Part shown: positions 5,891 through 13,538 of the stretch, in pieces
How positions within the stretch are numbered: position 1 is the first letter of the stretch
Layout: each line of letters begins with the position of its first letter
DNA from: SIBU01 sp964430335
Lineage (GTDB): Bacteria; Patescibacteriota; Minisyncoccia; Phycocordibacterales; SIBU01
NCBI GenBank assembly: GCA_964430335.1
Contig: CAYSEN010000010.1
Coordinates: forward strand, 1 to 32,982
Length of the DNA stretch: 32,982 nucleotides
Direction of reading: 5' to 3'
Translations under genes and position numbers: made by a program
The notes under the pieces: generated by a model
The model's input: the letters and a program-made list of their open reading frames with translations, nothing else
Told to the model about the DNA's origin: nothing
Databases searched by the model: none

Positions 5891-7134
5891 GCAACCTCAA
5901 TCGCCTCACCTACCTCTCTCTCACCACTGGTTATTGACTCGATCATTCTCTGGAAAATAGCTGAGGAATTGGCAGGGTTTGGATTTAGCCATGCCCTAGC
6001 TCTGATTGCGGAATTGTAAAAAATCGCCTGGTATGGATCGCTCGGATTGGCCACGAGCATACTTCTTCTTACAGGTGGTAGACCAGTTGCCTTGCTGTAA
6101 AGCTCAAGAGGGGCGGAATCTGTAATATACAAAACATTTTTGATTGAAGCTGGACCATTTGAGGAAGTTCTCAAGACCGCAAGACCTTGCATTTTACCAA
6201 AAGTGATTAGGTTCTGAGCACCTTTTGGCTGAGGGAAATATGTGACATCAAAATTTAAATTTGGATTTTTGTTTTTTATCCTGTCGGCGTCAGAGGCGAA
6301 ACCAAAATAAAATGCTAAATCACCAGAAGCAAACATGTCGATTGAGTTTGGCAGTGATCGGTTCCATGAATAATCAGGTTTTACAGGGTTAGCGAAATCA
6401 GAATAGAAGTTAATTGCGCCGATTGTACTTAAACTTGCAGGCGAAAGTGTGCTTACGAGACGACCGGAATCAAAGGCAGTGATTGGATTTTTTGCTTGAA
6501 GGAAAAATGCCGAAACTAATTCTTGAGCGTTGCTTATGTTTCTGTACTCACCCAAAGATACGGCGCTTTTTATGATATTTAAATTCTTATCTTTCTTTGT
6601 AATCTTCTGTGCTAAAAGAATGAATTCATCCCAAGTAGATGGCGGTAGAGAGACACCTGCATTCGAAAGCATGTCGCGGTTCCAATACATCACAAGAGGG
6701 TCGATAGAAAATGGTACAGCTAGAATTCCGTTACTATCTAAATAGAGTTCAGATTCCTCCACAAAAGTGTTTTTAAAGGTAGGAAGAGGAATGGTGTTGT
6801 ATGAAATAGGCAAAATCTTATCTCTGTATCTCATAATCAAATCCTGTGGCAACAAAATTGCATCAGGTCCAATGCCTGAAGCAATGGCTTCGATTAGATC
6901 ATGATCAAATGTTTCAGATCTTTTCTCTACGTAGGTAATCTTTAGGCCTGAACTACCCTGAATTAAGTTTGAAATAGCAGAAGAAAAGCCGGCATTTGGT
7001 ATAGTTCCCCAAATCGTTATAGGTACAATATCCTTTTGATTTGAGTTCTTAACTGTAGCAATGACGACCAAACCACCGACGATAGCAATACCGAAAATTG
7101 AAAGTAGGATTGCTTGGAAAGGAGTAAATTTCAT
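5891..7134 (-). CDS. Membrane-anchored family-1 type extracellular solute-binding protein, 3' end in the gap
   Basis: 414 residues are visible. Residues 8-28 form a hydrophobic helix (AILLSIFGIAIVGGLVVIAT) with no lipobox Cys, so the protein should stay in the membrane through an uncleaved anchor. The rest follows the sugar-binding-protein pattern: ITIWGTIPNAG, then GPDAILLPQD, GILAVPFSIDPLVMYWNRD, PPSTWDEF, LAFYFGFASD and GLPPVRRS. Family members pick up sugars or similar small solutes for ABC importers, but no permease or ATPase gene is visible here. It lies directly upstream of the pilin-like array on the same strand. An extended -10 promoter at 7188-7196 probably starts the transcript. 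A role as a receptor for a secretion or uptake complex built by the array is inference. Confidence 0.8.
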
Positions 7135-7171
7135 GGATCTGTAAATTTATGACTAAATTAAAACAAACTAA

Positions 7172-7699
7172 CTAACCACGTTTAAATATTATACCATAAT
7201 GATGTGCACCGGCCTTTATCTCGCGTTCAAAAATAAAACCTGCCTTTTCGAAAACACTCTTTGCCATTTCAGGACTAAAAACATGATGCGCTTGAGGACC
7301 CATACCACCGTATGATTCTTTCCAATCAACAACCAAAATCCTACCGCCCGATTTTAAAATTCTTTTCGCTTCAAATGGCAAGTGATCCTTGTCCTCCAAC
7401 TGAAACATTGTGTTACAAACCAAAACAGCATCCACTGAAGAATCGGCCAATCTGGTTCCACCCAATTTTTCTATATTTCCCCACAGTGTTTCTATGTTTG
7501 TAATATGGCTTCTAATCGCCTCATTCTTAATCTTCTGCAACATGTCTTTAAGAATGTCGATTGAGTATATCTTGCCTTTATCACCAACCATTTTTGAAGC
7601 AGTAAAAGTATAAAAACCTGATCCGGAACCAAGATCAGCTACTTTATAACCAGGTTGTAATACAAACTGCTCTAGATTTTTTTGAGGGTCGGAAAACAT
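7172..7699 (-). CDS. Class I SAM-dependent methyltransferase (UbiE/MenG-like)
   Basis: 175 residues, a compact Rossmann methyltransferase. Motif I is VADLGSGSGFYT (residues 19-30); the acidic end of strand two is YSIDIL (about 46-50); the motif-IV region is DAVLVCNTMFQLED; later come LKSGGRILVVDW and a post-motif segment with GGMGPQAHHVFSP. The substrate is not evident. UbiE-like proteins methylate quinones, but this form is short and may act on another small molecule. It lies downstream of gyrA, with a 125-nt gap holding a -10 box at 7783, so it is probably transcribed on its own. The 3' end carries the promoter for the next operon. Confidence 0.8.
   Translation of the reverse strand: MFSDPQKNLEQFVLQPGYKVADLGSGSGFYTFTASKMVGDKGKIYSIDILKDMLQKIKNEAIRSHITNIETLWGNIEKLGGTRLADSSVDAVLVCNTMFQLEDKDHLPFEAKRILKSGGRILVVDWKESYGGMGPQAHHVFSPEMAKSVFEKAGFIFEREIKAGAHHYGIIFKRG
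7188..7196 (-). promoter_or_regulatory. Extended -10 promoter upstream of the solute-binding protein and pilin array
   Basis: On the minus strand TGG-TATAAT, an extended -10 element, inside the 3' end of the methyltransferase gene. No good -35 box is seen. The predicted start near 7181 gives a leader of about 47 nt. Confidence 0.5.
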
Positions 7700-7782
7700 T
7701 TATACAGAATTAAAAACCAAGAAATAGTAATTAAGAATTATTAGTTCTCTTTTCACTATTCTTATTTCTTAACTCTAGAACT

Positions 7783-7788
7783 ATTATA
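7783..7788 (-). promoter_or_regulatory. -10 box upstream of the methyltransferase gene
   Basis: On the minus strand TATAAT follows TAGGG. Upstream at about the right distance only TTCAGT is seen, a weak -35. It gives a leader of about 75 nt. Medium to low support. Confidence 0.4.
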
Positions 7789-7824
7789 CCCTAAACTGAG
7801 AAAATTACTGAAAAATGTGGAAAA

Positions 7825-10293
7825 CTATAGACACGTTAGAGAGGCAATAGTGTCGCCTTCTCTTAATTTCATTATTCTCACTCCTTGAGTTTGTCTTCCG
7901 ATTACTGGAATTTCTTTTACATCAACACGAATCACCTGACTCTTCTTTGAAATAGCAATTACCTCCTCAGTTTCAGTCTCGTCTATAACTTTTGAAGCAA
8001 TTAGGACACCCGTCTTCGAGGTTATTTTGGCAGTTTTAATACCTGTACCTCCTCGTTTTTGCACTTTGTATTCTTTTAATTCGGTTTTCTTTCCATAGCC
8101 ATTTTCCATTATCACTAGAAGTGATGGATCTTTTTGGCCTTTTTTAATTATATCCGCTCCGACAAGAGCGTCATTCTTACTCAATCGGACAACACGGACA
8201 CCGCCAGCGTTTCTACCCATTTCACGAATATCGCCCTCTTTAAATCTAATAGATTGGCCATTTTTTGTAACAACAATACAATCATCACCCTTCTCTACAA
8301 ACGAAGCGGTAATCAGTTCGTCGTTGTCTTGCAATTTGATTGCAATCAGACCACTTCTTCTCACATCATGAAAATTCTTTGCTGCTACTTTCTTTCCAAC
8401 ACCAGTTTTCGTAACCATCATCAAAGACAAGTCTGATTTTTTAATTTCCTTAGGCATTGCCAGTATGCTGGTCACTTTTTCGTCTGATGAAAGAGAAATG
8501 AAGTTGGCAATTGATTTTCCACGAGTAGCACGCTTTCCTTCAGGAATCTCGTACATCTTTACTTGATAAGCCTTACCCTTGTCCGTGAAAAATAGAAGAT
8601 CGCTGTGAGTGGTTGTAGTAAGGAAATTAGTAACAAAATCCTCTTCTTTTGTATCAAGATCCACGACACCGACGCCACCACGCTTTTGTTTTCTGTACTC
8701 TTCTGGATCAGTACGTTTTATATATCCGCCTTTGGTTAAGACCAAAACACTCTCCGTGTCTGGAATCAAATCTTCCTCAGAGAAAGTGCCAGCGGATTGT
8801 TTTACAACCTTGGTGCGTCTTTCATCTCCGTACTTTTCCTTTACCTCTTTTAGTTCGTCTTTAATAATACCAAGGATTTTCTTTGGACTTGCCAAAATTT
8901 CCTTCAAGGTTTTTATCAATTCTTGAACAGCATTTAACTCGTCCTCGATCTTCTTTCTCTCAAGGCCGGCGAGTCGAGACAATTTCATTTCCAAAATAGC
9001 TGTAGCCTGAATTGTTGAAAACTTAAACCTCTTTATCAAATTTGCGTGCGCCTCAGTAGTGTCTTTAGATTTTTTAATAATCTGAATAATCTCATCGATA
9101 TGATCGAGAGCTTTCTTTAATCCAAGCAAAATGTGTTCCCTTTCTTCTGCCTTTCTTAGGTCATATTCTGTTCTTCTTCTAATGACAGTTACGCGGTGCG
9201 TCACAAATTCCTCAAGGATAGCCTTAAGTGACAAAGTCTGAGGAATACCGTCCACGAGAGCGACAACGTTGTAGTGAAAGGCCTCCTCAAGCTGTGTGTG
9301 TTTGTAAAGGAAATTCAAAACCTTTTCAGGGTAGGCACCTTGTTTCAAATCGATTACAACTCTAATGTCTTTAGTTGATTCGTCTCTTAAGCCTTTAATA
9401 CCTTCGATTTTTTTGTCGCGAACAAGATCAGCAATTCTCATTATGAGCTCGGCCTTATTAACACGATAAGGGATTGAAGTGATAACAATCTGAAATACTC
9501 CAGATTTGTTTTCGATAATTTCTGCCACTCCACGAGTAACAACACTTCCTCTTCCAGATCCGTAGGCGTGCTGAATATCTTTAGAACCAAAAGCAATACC
9601 GCCTGTAGGAAAATCTGGACCCTTTATGAATTGCAACAAATCTTCTGTGGTTGCGTCCTTATTTTCAATAAGGTGAACTGTGGCATCAACAACCTCACCT
9701 AAATTGTGAGGTGGAATGTTGGTAGCCATACCAACGGCGATTCCCAAAGTTCCATTTAATAGTAGGTTTGGAACAACAGAAGGAAGAACCACTGGTTCAT
9801 TTTTGGTATTGTCGTAGTTTGGTCTGAAATCAACAGTCTCCTTATCAATGTCTCTCAATAGTTCAGCGGAAATTCTGGACATTCTTGCCTCAGTGTATCT
9901 GTGAGCAGCAGCAGGGTCACCGTCTATAGAACCGAAGTTACCTTGGCCGATGATAAGCGGATAACGCATTGAGAAATCCTGTGCCATTTTGACCATCGTG
10001 TCGTAGACAGCGATGTCGCCGTGAGGGTGATAATTACCGATAACTTCACCGACAACGGTTGCTGATTTTCTAAATTTTGCTGAAGCGGTCAAACCCATTT
10101 GGTTCATCGCAAACAAAACTCTTCGGTGTACAGGTTTTAAACCATCTCTAACATCTGGTAGAGCTCTTGAAGTAATGACAGACATTGCGTAGTCGAGGTA
10201 GGACTCGCGCATTTCGGTACTAATACTTCTTGGAACCAAAGCTTTTGATGGGTCTCTTGGTTCTTCCTTTTTGTGATCTTTAGAATCTGCCAT
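7825..10293 (-). CDS. gyrA: DNA gyrase subunit A
   Basis: 822 residues, full length. GyrA cuts and rejoins DNA in the A2B2 gyrase, which introduces negative supercoils. The catalytic Tyr is Y133 in AAHRYTEARMSR. The winged-helix region contains NYHPHGDIAVYD (residues 88-98). A coiled-coil segment lies around residues 370-490, and the C-terminal DNA-wrapping domain has GyrA-box motifs QKRGGVG (536-542) and QKRGGTG (745-751), which favour GyrA over ParC. The position equal to E. coli Ser83 is Ile (I94), while Asp87 is kept (D98). It is the last gene behind the metallo-beta-lactamase-fold gene and a small membrane protein gene on the same strand, after an 84-nt AT-rich gap. No Shine-Dalgarno motif is seen before the ATG. 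Confidence 0.97.
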   Translation of the reverse strand: MADSKDHKKEEPRDPSKALVPRSISTEMRESYLDYAMSVITSRALPDVRDGLKPVHRRVLFAMNQMGLTASAKFRKSATVVGEVIGNYHPHGDIAVYDTMVKMAQDFSMRYPLIIGQGNFGSIDGDPAAAHRYTEARMSRISAELLRDIDKETVDFRPNYDNTKNEPVVLPSVVPNLLLNGTLGIAVGMATNIPPHNLGEVVDATVHLIENKDATTEDLLQFIKGPDFPTGGIAFGSKDIQHAYGSGRGSVVTRGVAEIIENKSGVFQIVITSIPYRVNKAELIMRIADLVRDKKIEGIKGLRDESTKDIRVVIDLKQGAYPEKVLNFLYKHTQLEEAFHYNVVALVDGIPQTLSLKAILEEFVTHRVTVIRRRTEYDLRKAEEREHILLGLKKALDHIDEIIQIIKKSKDTTEAHANLIKRFKFSTIQATAILEMKLSRLAGLERKKIEDELNAVQELIKTLKEILASPKKILGIIKDELKEVKEKYGDERRTKVVKQSAGTFSEEDLIPDTESVLVLTKGGYIKRTDPEEYRKQKRGGVGVVDLDTKEEDFVTNFLTTTTHSDLLFFTDKGKAYQVKMYEIPEGKRATRGKSIANFISLSSDEKVTSILAMPKEIKKSDLSLMMVTKTGVGKKVAAKNFHDVRRSGLIAIKLQDNDELITASFVEKGDDCIVVTKNGQSIRFKEGDIREMGRNAGGVRVVRLSKNDALVGADIIKKGQKDPSLLVIMENGYGKKTELKEYKVQKRGGTGIKTAKITSKTGVLIASKVIDETETEEVIAISKKSQVIRVDVKEIPVIGRQTQGVRIMKLREGDTIASLTCL

Positions 10294-10377
10294 AGCTACG
10301 AAATATTAACAAAAAAGTAATAAAAAAGAAAGCAATAAATATGGCTTAATTTGGTATTAAAATTGATAAAACACTGA

Positions 10378-10659
10378 CTATTCCGACTCTTCTGTGCTCG
10401 ATGATACACTGCCGAACATGCCATTTTTTACACTCTTAACAGTGTCTATAAAACCATTGATACTAACCTTGATATCGTCGATTGGTCGCAACTGTTTATC
10501 AACAGCAATACTGTCCTCGTCTGAAATATTCGGTAAAAAATTAAAGGTTGAAAGCCAAACCAAAACAATTATGCCTGTGACAGAAGTGGTTGTTAAAAAC
10601 AAAACCCTTTTTCTGTATTGAACAGGTTTCTTTTTAAGGCTTTCAATAAAATCGTTCAT
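10378..10659 (-). CDS. Small single-span membrane protein, unknown
   Basis: 93 residues. A basic N-terminus (ESLKKKPVQYRKR) precedes one helix (about residues 19-38, VLFLTTTSVTGIIVLVWLST), then an acidic, Ser-rich C-terminal part that should be outside the cell by the positive-inside rule. I do not recognise a family. It lies 5 nt behind the metallo-beta-lactamase-fold gene and upstream of gyrA, on the same strand, so all three are probably one transcript. The acidic tail ending SSSTEESE looks disordered. A structural or anchoring role is possible but not shown. Confidence 0.65.
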   Translation of the reverse strand: MNDFIESLKKKPVQYRKRVLFLTTTSVTGIIVLVWLSTFNFLPNISDEDSIAVDKQLRPIDDIKVSINGFIDTVKSVKNGMFGSVSSSTEESE

Positions 10660-10664
10660 AGCAA

Positions 10665-11315
10665 TTAAGCTTGAGATTCGAGGACAATCACCTCTCCTTC
10701 TTTACCCTCTAGATCTTTTTTCTTAAGTGTTAGTTTATCAACCGGCTTGGTTCCCTCTTCACCAGCCTCCTTTAGGAAGGTTTTCAAATTTTTATCGTTC
10801 ACACCTTCGTAATGTGTAGGAATAATCAAACGTGGTTCAAGCTTCACAGCCAATTCGTAAGCAGCTGCTGGTGTTAGTACCCCCTCACCACCGACAGGTA
10901 CAAACAAAACATCAATATCATCTAGGGCTTCTTTAGTTTCGACAGACAAATCTTTCGTGTCTAATGCTCCCAAGAAACAAAGATTCATACCTTCTAGGGC
11001 CATACTGTAAATAGTGTTGATTCTTCTTTCTTTAGAGTCGGCACCTAGTCCGTATTTTGAATCACTCTTAAAGCCTTTAATGAATATGCCTTTGATTTCG
11101 TATTCTCCCGGACCAGTAACAGCAAACGGGACTCTTTCGCCGTGAGTCACATTTTCAAATCCATTAAAATCCTTGTCATTTAAACTCGACAATGCGATAT
11201 CTGCGCCAAAACGAGAATTTTTCTGTTTTGAGTCTTTGCTAGGCGGATTGATTGCAATAACTGTTTCTCCAAACTGAATTTTATAAGCCTCCAAACCTAA
11301 ATATGTAATTATCAT
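10665..11315 (-). CDS. Metallo-beta-lactamase-fold protein without the canonical metal motif
   Basis: 216 residues, with the layout of the L-ascorbate-lactonase/UPF0173-like branch (Lactamase_B_3 type). The N-terminal strand MIITYLGLEAYKIQFG, the turn INPP, GPGEYEIKGIFIKG (69-82), GALDT (117-121) and LIIPTHYEG (163-171) are all in the expected order. The metal-binding HxHxDH motif should sit around residues 43-50 but reads SSLNDKDF, so four metal ligands are missing; only D120 and H168 are left. Hydrolase activity is therefore doubtful, and a binding or structural role is more likely. It is the first gene of a probable three-gene unit with the small membrane protein and gyrA, divergent from rpsA. 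Confidence 0.75.
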   Translation of the reverse strand: MIITYLGLEAYKIQFGETVIAINPPSKDSKQKNSRFGADIALSSLNDKDFNGFENVTHGERVPFAVTGPGEYEIKGIFIKGFKSDSKYGLGADSKERRINTIYSMALEGMNLCFLGALDTKDLSVETKEALDDIDVLFVPVGGEGVLTPAAAYELAVKLEPRLIIPTHYEGVNDKNLKTFLKEAGEEGTKPVDKLTLKKKDLEGKEGEVIVLESQA

Positions 11316-11416
11316 AGCTAGAATAGTAAATAGAAAATGACAAATAGTAAATAGGACAATTCTAAAAATAAATTATGAATGAGTAAACGTAAAGTCCCAA
11401 AAATAGATTGAAAACA

Positions 11417-11444
11417 TTGCTCAAAGTCAAGTTTTATGTATAAT
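11417..11444 (+). promoter_or_regulatory. Promoter of rpsA
   Basis: TTGCTC (11417-11422), a 16-nt spacer and a perfect TATAAT (11439-11444). The start near 11451 gives a leader of about 108 nt, which coincides with the first base of the structured element. Confidence 0.75.
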
Positions 11445-11450
11445 ACGCAG

Positions 11451-11542
11451 ATGCCTGTCCGAACCAATCGGATGCTTAAAAGCAAAGGCATTTAACAGAC
11501 TAGTTTGGAGTTAACCTAAGAGATACATATCGCTTAGCCTCC
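11451..11542 (+). promoter_or_regulatory. Structured 5' leader of rpsA
   Basis: Helix P1 pairs ATGCCT (11451-11456) with AGGCAT (11486-11491). Inside it are two hairpins, TCCGA/TCGGA (11458-11472) and GCT-TAAA-AGC (11474-11483), so the first 41 nt can form a three-way junction. Downstream, GGAG (11507-11510) pairs with CTCC (11539-11542) around CTAAG/CTTAG (11516-11537). The second helix ends 16 nt before the ATG. S1 is known to repress its own translation in Enterobacteria; a similar role here is inference, and I do not recognise a described leader. Confidence 0.5.
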
Positions 11543-11558
11543 TCACTAACCATTAATA

Positions 11559-12731
11559 ATGAAAAAAGACAAAACGGCTAATCCAGCCTTAAAGGAAGTT
11601 GAAGAGTTAATAGACGCTGGTATAAAAGAAACCTCATCAAAAGTTTCAGAAGAAGACAAAGAAAAAAAGGAAACCCACATGGGTAGACTCCTAAAGGAAA
11701 CTGTAAATCCTCCAGCAGTTGGAGACCTTGTTGAAGGTACCGTACTTAACGTCGAGAAAGCAAAAGTTTTCATAGATTTGCCACCTTACGGAACAGGTAT
11801 TATTTACGGTCGCGAATACATTAACGCAAGAGACGTAATCAAGAAGGTTTCAATCGGAGACAAGATTGCGGCCAAAGTTGTTGATGTCGAGAACGAAGAA
11901 GGTTACATTGAACTTTCTCTAAGAGAGGCTCGACAGGCCATGATCTGGAGCGAAGCCGAAGCTGCAATTCGAGACAAGAAAACTCTTGAACTTACAGTTA
12001 AGGAAGCAAACAAAGGAGGACTTATTCTTGAATGGCAAGGTATCGCAGGATTCCTACCTGCTTCACAGCTTAAATCAGAACACTACCCTCGCGTCACTGA
12101 CGGCGATAAAGACAAGATCATTGAGGAGTTACGAAAACTAGTTGGTGAAAAGATTTCAGTTTCAGTAATTTCAGCCATTCCAAAAGAAGGAAAATTGATT
12201 TTCTCTGAAAAGAGTCCTGAATCAAAGGATAAGGAGAAGATTGTTGGAAAATACACTGTCGGCGATGAAGTGGTTGGTGAAATCACAGGAATCGTTGATT
12301 TCGGAGTATTCGTAAAAATTGAGGAAGGACTAGAAGGCCTGGTTCATATTTCAGAAATTGATTGGGCCCTTGTAGAAAATCCAAGACTACTCTACAAAGT
12401 AGGACAGAAAGTAAATGTAAAAGTAATCGAAATTAAGGACGGAAAAATTTCACTTTCAATCAAAGCTCTTAAGCCAAACCCATGGGTTGAAGCTTCAAAG
12501 AAATACAAGAAAGATGATGTTGTTAAGGGTGTAGTGATTAAATTCAACAAACACGGTGCACTAGCCTCAATCGAGGAAGGAGTTGCCGGACTGGTTCACA
12601 TCTCTGAGTTCGGTACAGAAGATAAGCTTCATGCAAACCTAGAACTTGGAAAAACTTACAGCTTCAAAATCACCTTCTTTGATGCCAAGGAACAGAAAAT
12701 GGCACTTTCTTTCACAGGAGAGAAGAAATAA
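11559..12731 (+). CDS. rpsA: Ribosomal protein S1, four S1 domains
   Basis: 390 residues. S1 binds mRNA on the 30S subunit and helps initiation on structured or leader-poor messages. Four OB-fold S1 domains are visible: residues 53-123, 138-217, 231-303 and 317-387. The third has the classic GIVDFGVFVKIEEGLEGLVH and the fourth FNKHGALASIEEGVAGLVH. The first 50 residues are a charged, Lys/Glu-rich extension. E. coli S1 has six domains; four is usual in smaller bacterial forms. A 16-nt space separates the ATG from the leader hairpin, and no Shine-Dalgarno is seen. It is alone on the plus strand, with its own promoter and a terminator, between divergent and convergent minus-strand genes. Confidence 0.95.
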   Translation: MKKDKTANPALKEVEELIDAGIKETSSKVSEEDKEKKETHMGRLLKETVNPPAVGDLVEGTVLNVEKAKVFIDLPPYGTGIIYGREYINARDVIKKVSIGDKIAAKVVDVENEEGYIELSLREARQAMIWSEAEAAIRDKKTLELTVKEANKGGLILEWQGIAGFLPASQLKSEHYPRVTDGDKDKIIEELRKLVGEKISVSVISAIPKEGKLIFSEKSPESKDKEKIVGKYTVGDEVVGEITGIVDFGVFVKIEEGLEGLVHISEIDWALVENPRLLYKVGQKVNVKVIEIKDGKISLSIKALKPNPWVEASKKYKKDDVVKGVVIKFNKHGALASIEEGVAGLVHISEFGTEDKLHANLELGKTYSFKITFFDAKEQKMALSFTGEKK

Positions 12732-12760
12732 AGAGAAAGTTTGAAGTTGATAGTTTATAG

Positions 12761-12804
12761 AAAATAAAATAGCCGGCGCCCAAAGGGCGCCGGCTATTTT
12801 ATTT
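12761..12804. terminator. Bidirectional intrinsic terminator after rpsA
   Basis: AGCCGGCGCC (12771-12780) and GGCGCCGGCT (12786-12795) pair around CAAAG, with A-rich and T-rich flanks (AAAATAAAAT and ATTTTATTT). It ends rpsA and could also end the convergent pth operon. It runs directly into the N gap, so a hairpin may have caused the assembly break. Confidence 0.93.
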
Positions 12805-12904
12805 NNNNNNNNNNNNNNNNNNNNNNNNNNNNNNNNNNNNNNNNNNNNNNNNNNNNNNNNNNNNNNNNNNNNNNNNNNNNNNNNNNNNNNNNNNNNNNNN
12901 NNNN
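12805..12904. other. Scaffold gap of 100 Ns
   Basis: Exactly 100 Ns between the rpsA terminator and the last codon of pth; true length unknown. Both flanking genes are convergent and complete, so the missing part may be short. Confidence 0.98.
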
Positions 12905-12906
12905 TT

Positions 12907-13503
12907 TTACAAACTTCCTTGCTTACTTATAGCAATATCTCTACCCTCCTCTATAATCATTTTGAGTGATTCGTTTGTGAGTTTGCACAATTTTTTAAGA
13001 GTTGCCTGTTCGTCAGCAGAAAATTTTCCTAGAATTTTTTTCTCGACAGCTTCCTCGCCTTTTGGTTTTTTGATTTTGCCCGAAGAAGTCTCGGCAGAGA
13101 TTCCAACTCGAATCCTGATAAAGCCTTCCGTTTTTACAGCCTTGATGATCGACTCAACTCCCCTGTGACCACCTGAGCTTTTATTGAAAGAAATTTTATA
13201 TTTTCCGAAAGGAATATCGAGGTCATCGTGAATAACAATCAGATGTTCTGCAGATTTTACACTTTTCACCAGTGGTGCAACTGACAAACCGGACTTATTC
13301 ATGAAAGTTTCTGGCTCGACAAGAACTACAGATTCACCGCAAACCTTACCCTTTGATACCAAGGCTTTTAGCCTGCCATCATTTTCCCATTCAGGTAAAT
13401 CCGAAAAAACCCTAAAAGAATCCAGAATAATTCTTCCGGTATTATGTCTAGTGTTTACATATTCCTCACCTGGATTCCCCAGTCCAACTATTACGTATGA
13501 CAT
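12907..13503 (-). CDS. pth: Peptidyl-tRNA hydrolase
   Basis: 198 residues. It frees tRNA from prematurely released peptidyl-tRNA in the cytoplasm. The N-terminal VGLGNPGEEYVNTRHNTG has Asn10 and the catalytic His20; PETFMNKSG, IHDDLDIPFGKYK and SGGHRGVESI follow in the usual order. The last motif reads SGGHRG where most bacteria have NGGHNG. A Lys-rich segment near residue 145 (GKIKKPKGEEAVEKK) is longer than in E. coli. It lies 35 nt behind the PBP2 gene at the end of the shape and wall cluster. The stop codon is only 2 nt from the N gap. Confidence 0.95.
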   Translation of the reverse strand: MSYVIVGLGNPGEEYVNTRHNTGRIILDSFRVFSDLPEWENDGRLKALVSKGKVCGESVVLVEPETFMNKSGLSVAPLVKSVKSAEHLIVIHDDLDIPFGKYKISFNKSSGGHRGVESIIKAVKTEGFIRIRVGISAETSSGKIKKPKGEEAVEKKILGKFSADEQATLKKLCKLTNESLKMIIEEGRDIAISKQGSL

Positions 13504-13538
13504 TTCTGAATATTATCACAAAATAATTGCCGACACTA

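Noticed and set aside
5614..7134. Single 506-residue fusion of solute-binding protein and pilin-like protein
   Set aside because: The frame passes through exactly 100 placeholder Ns; I treat the two sides as separate partial genes.
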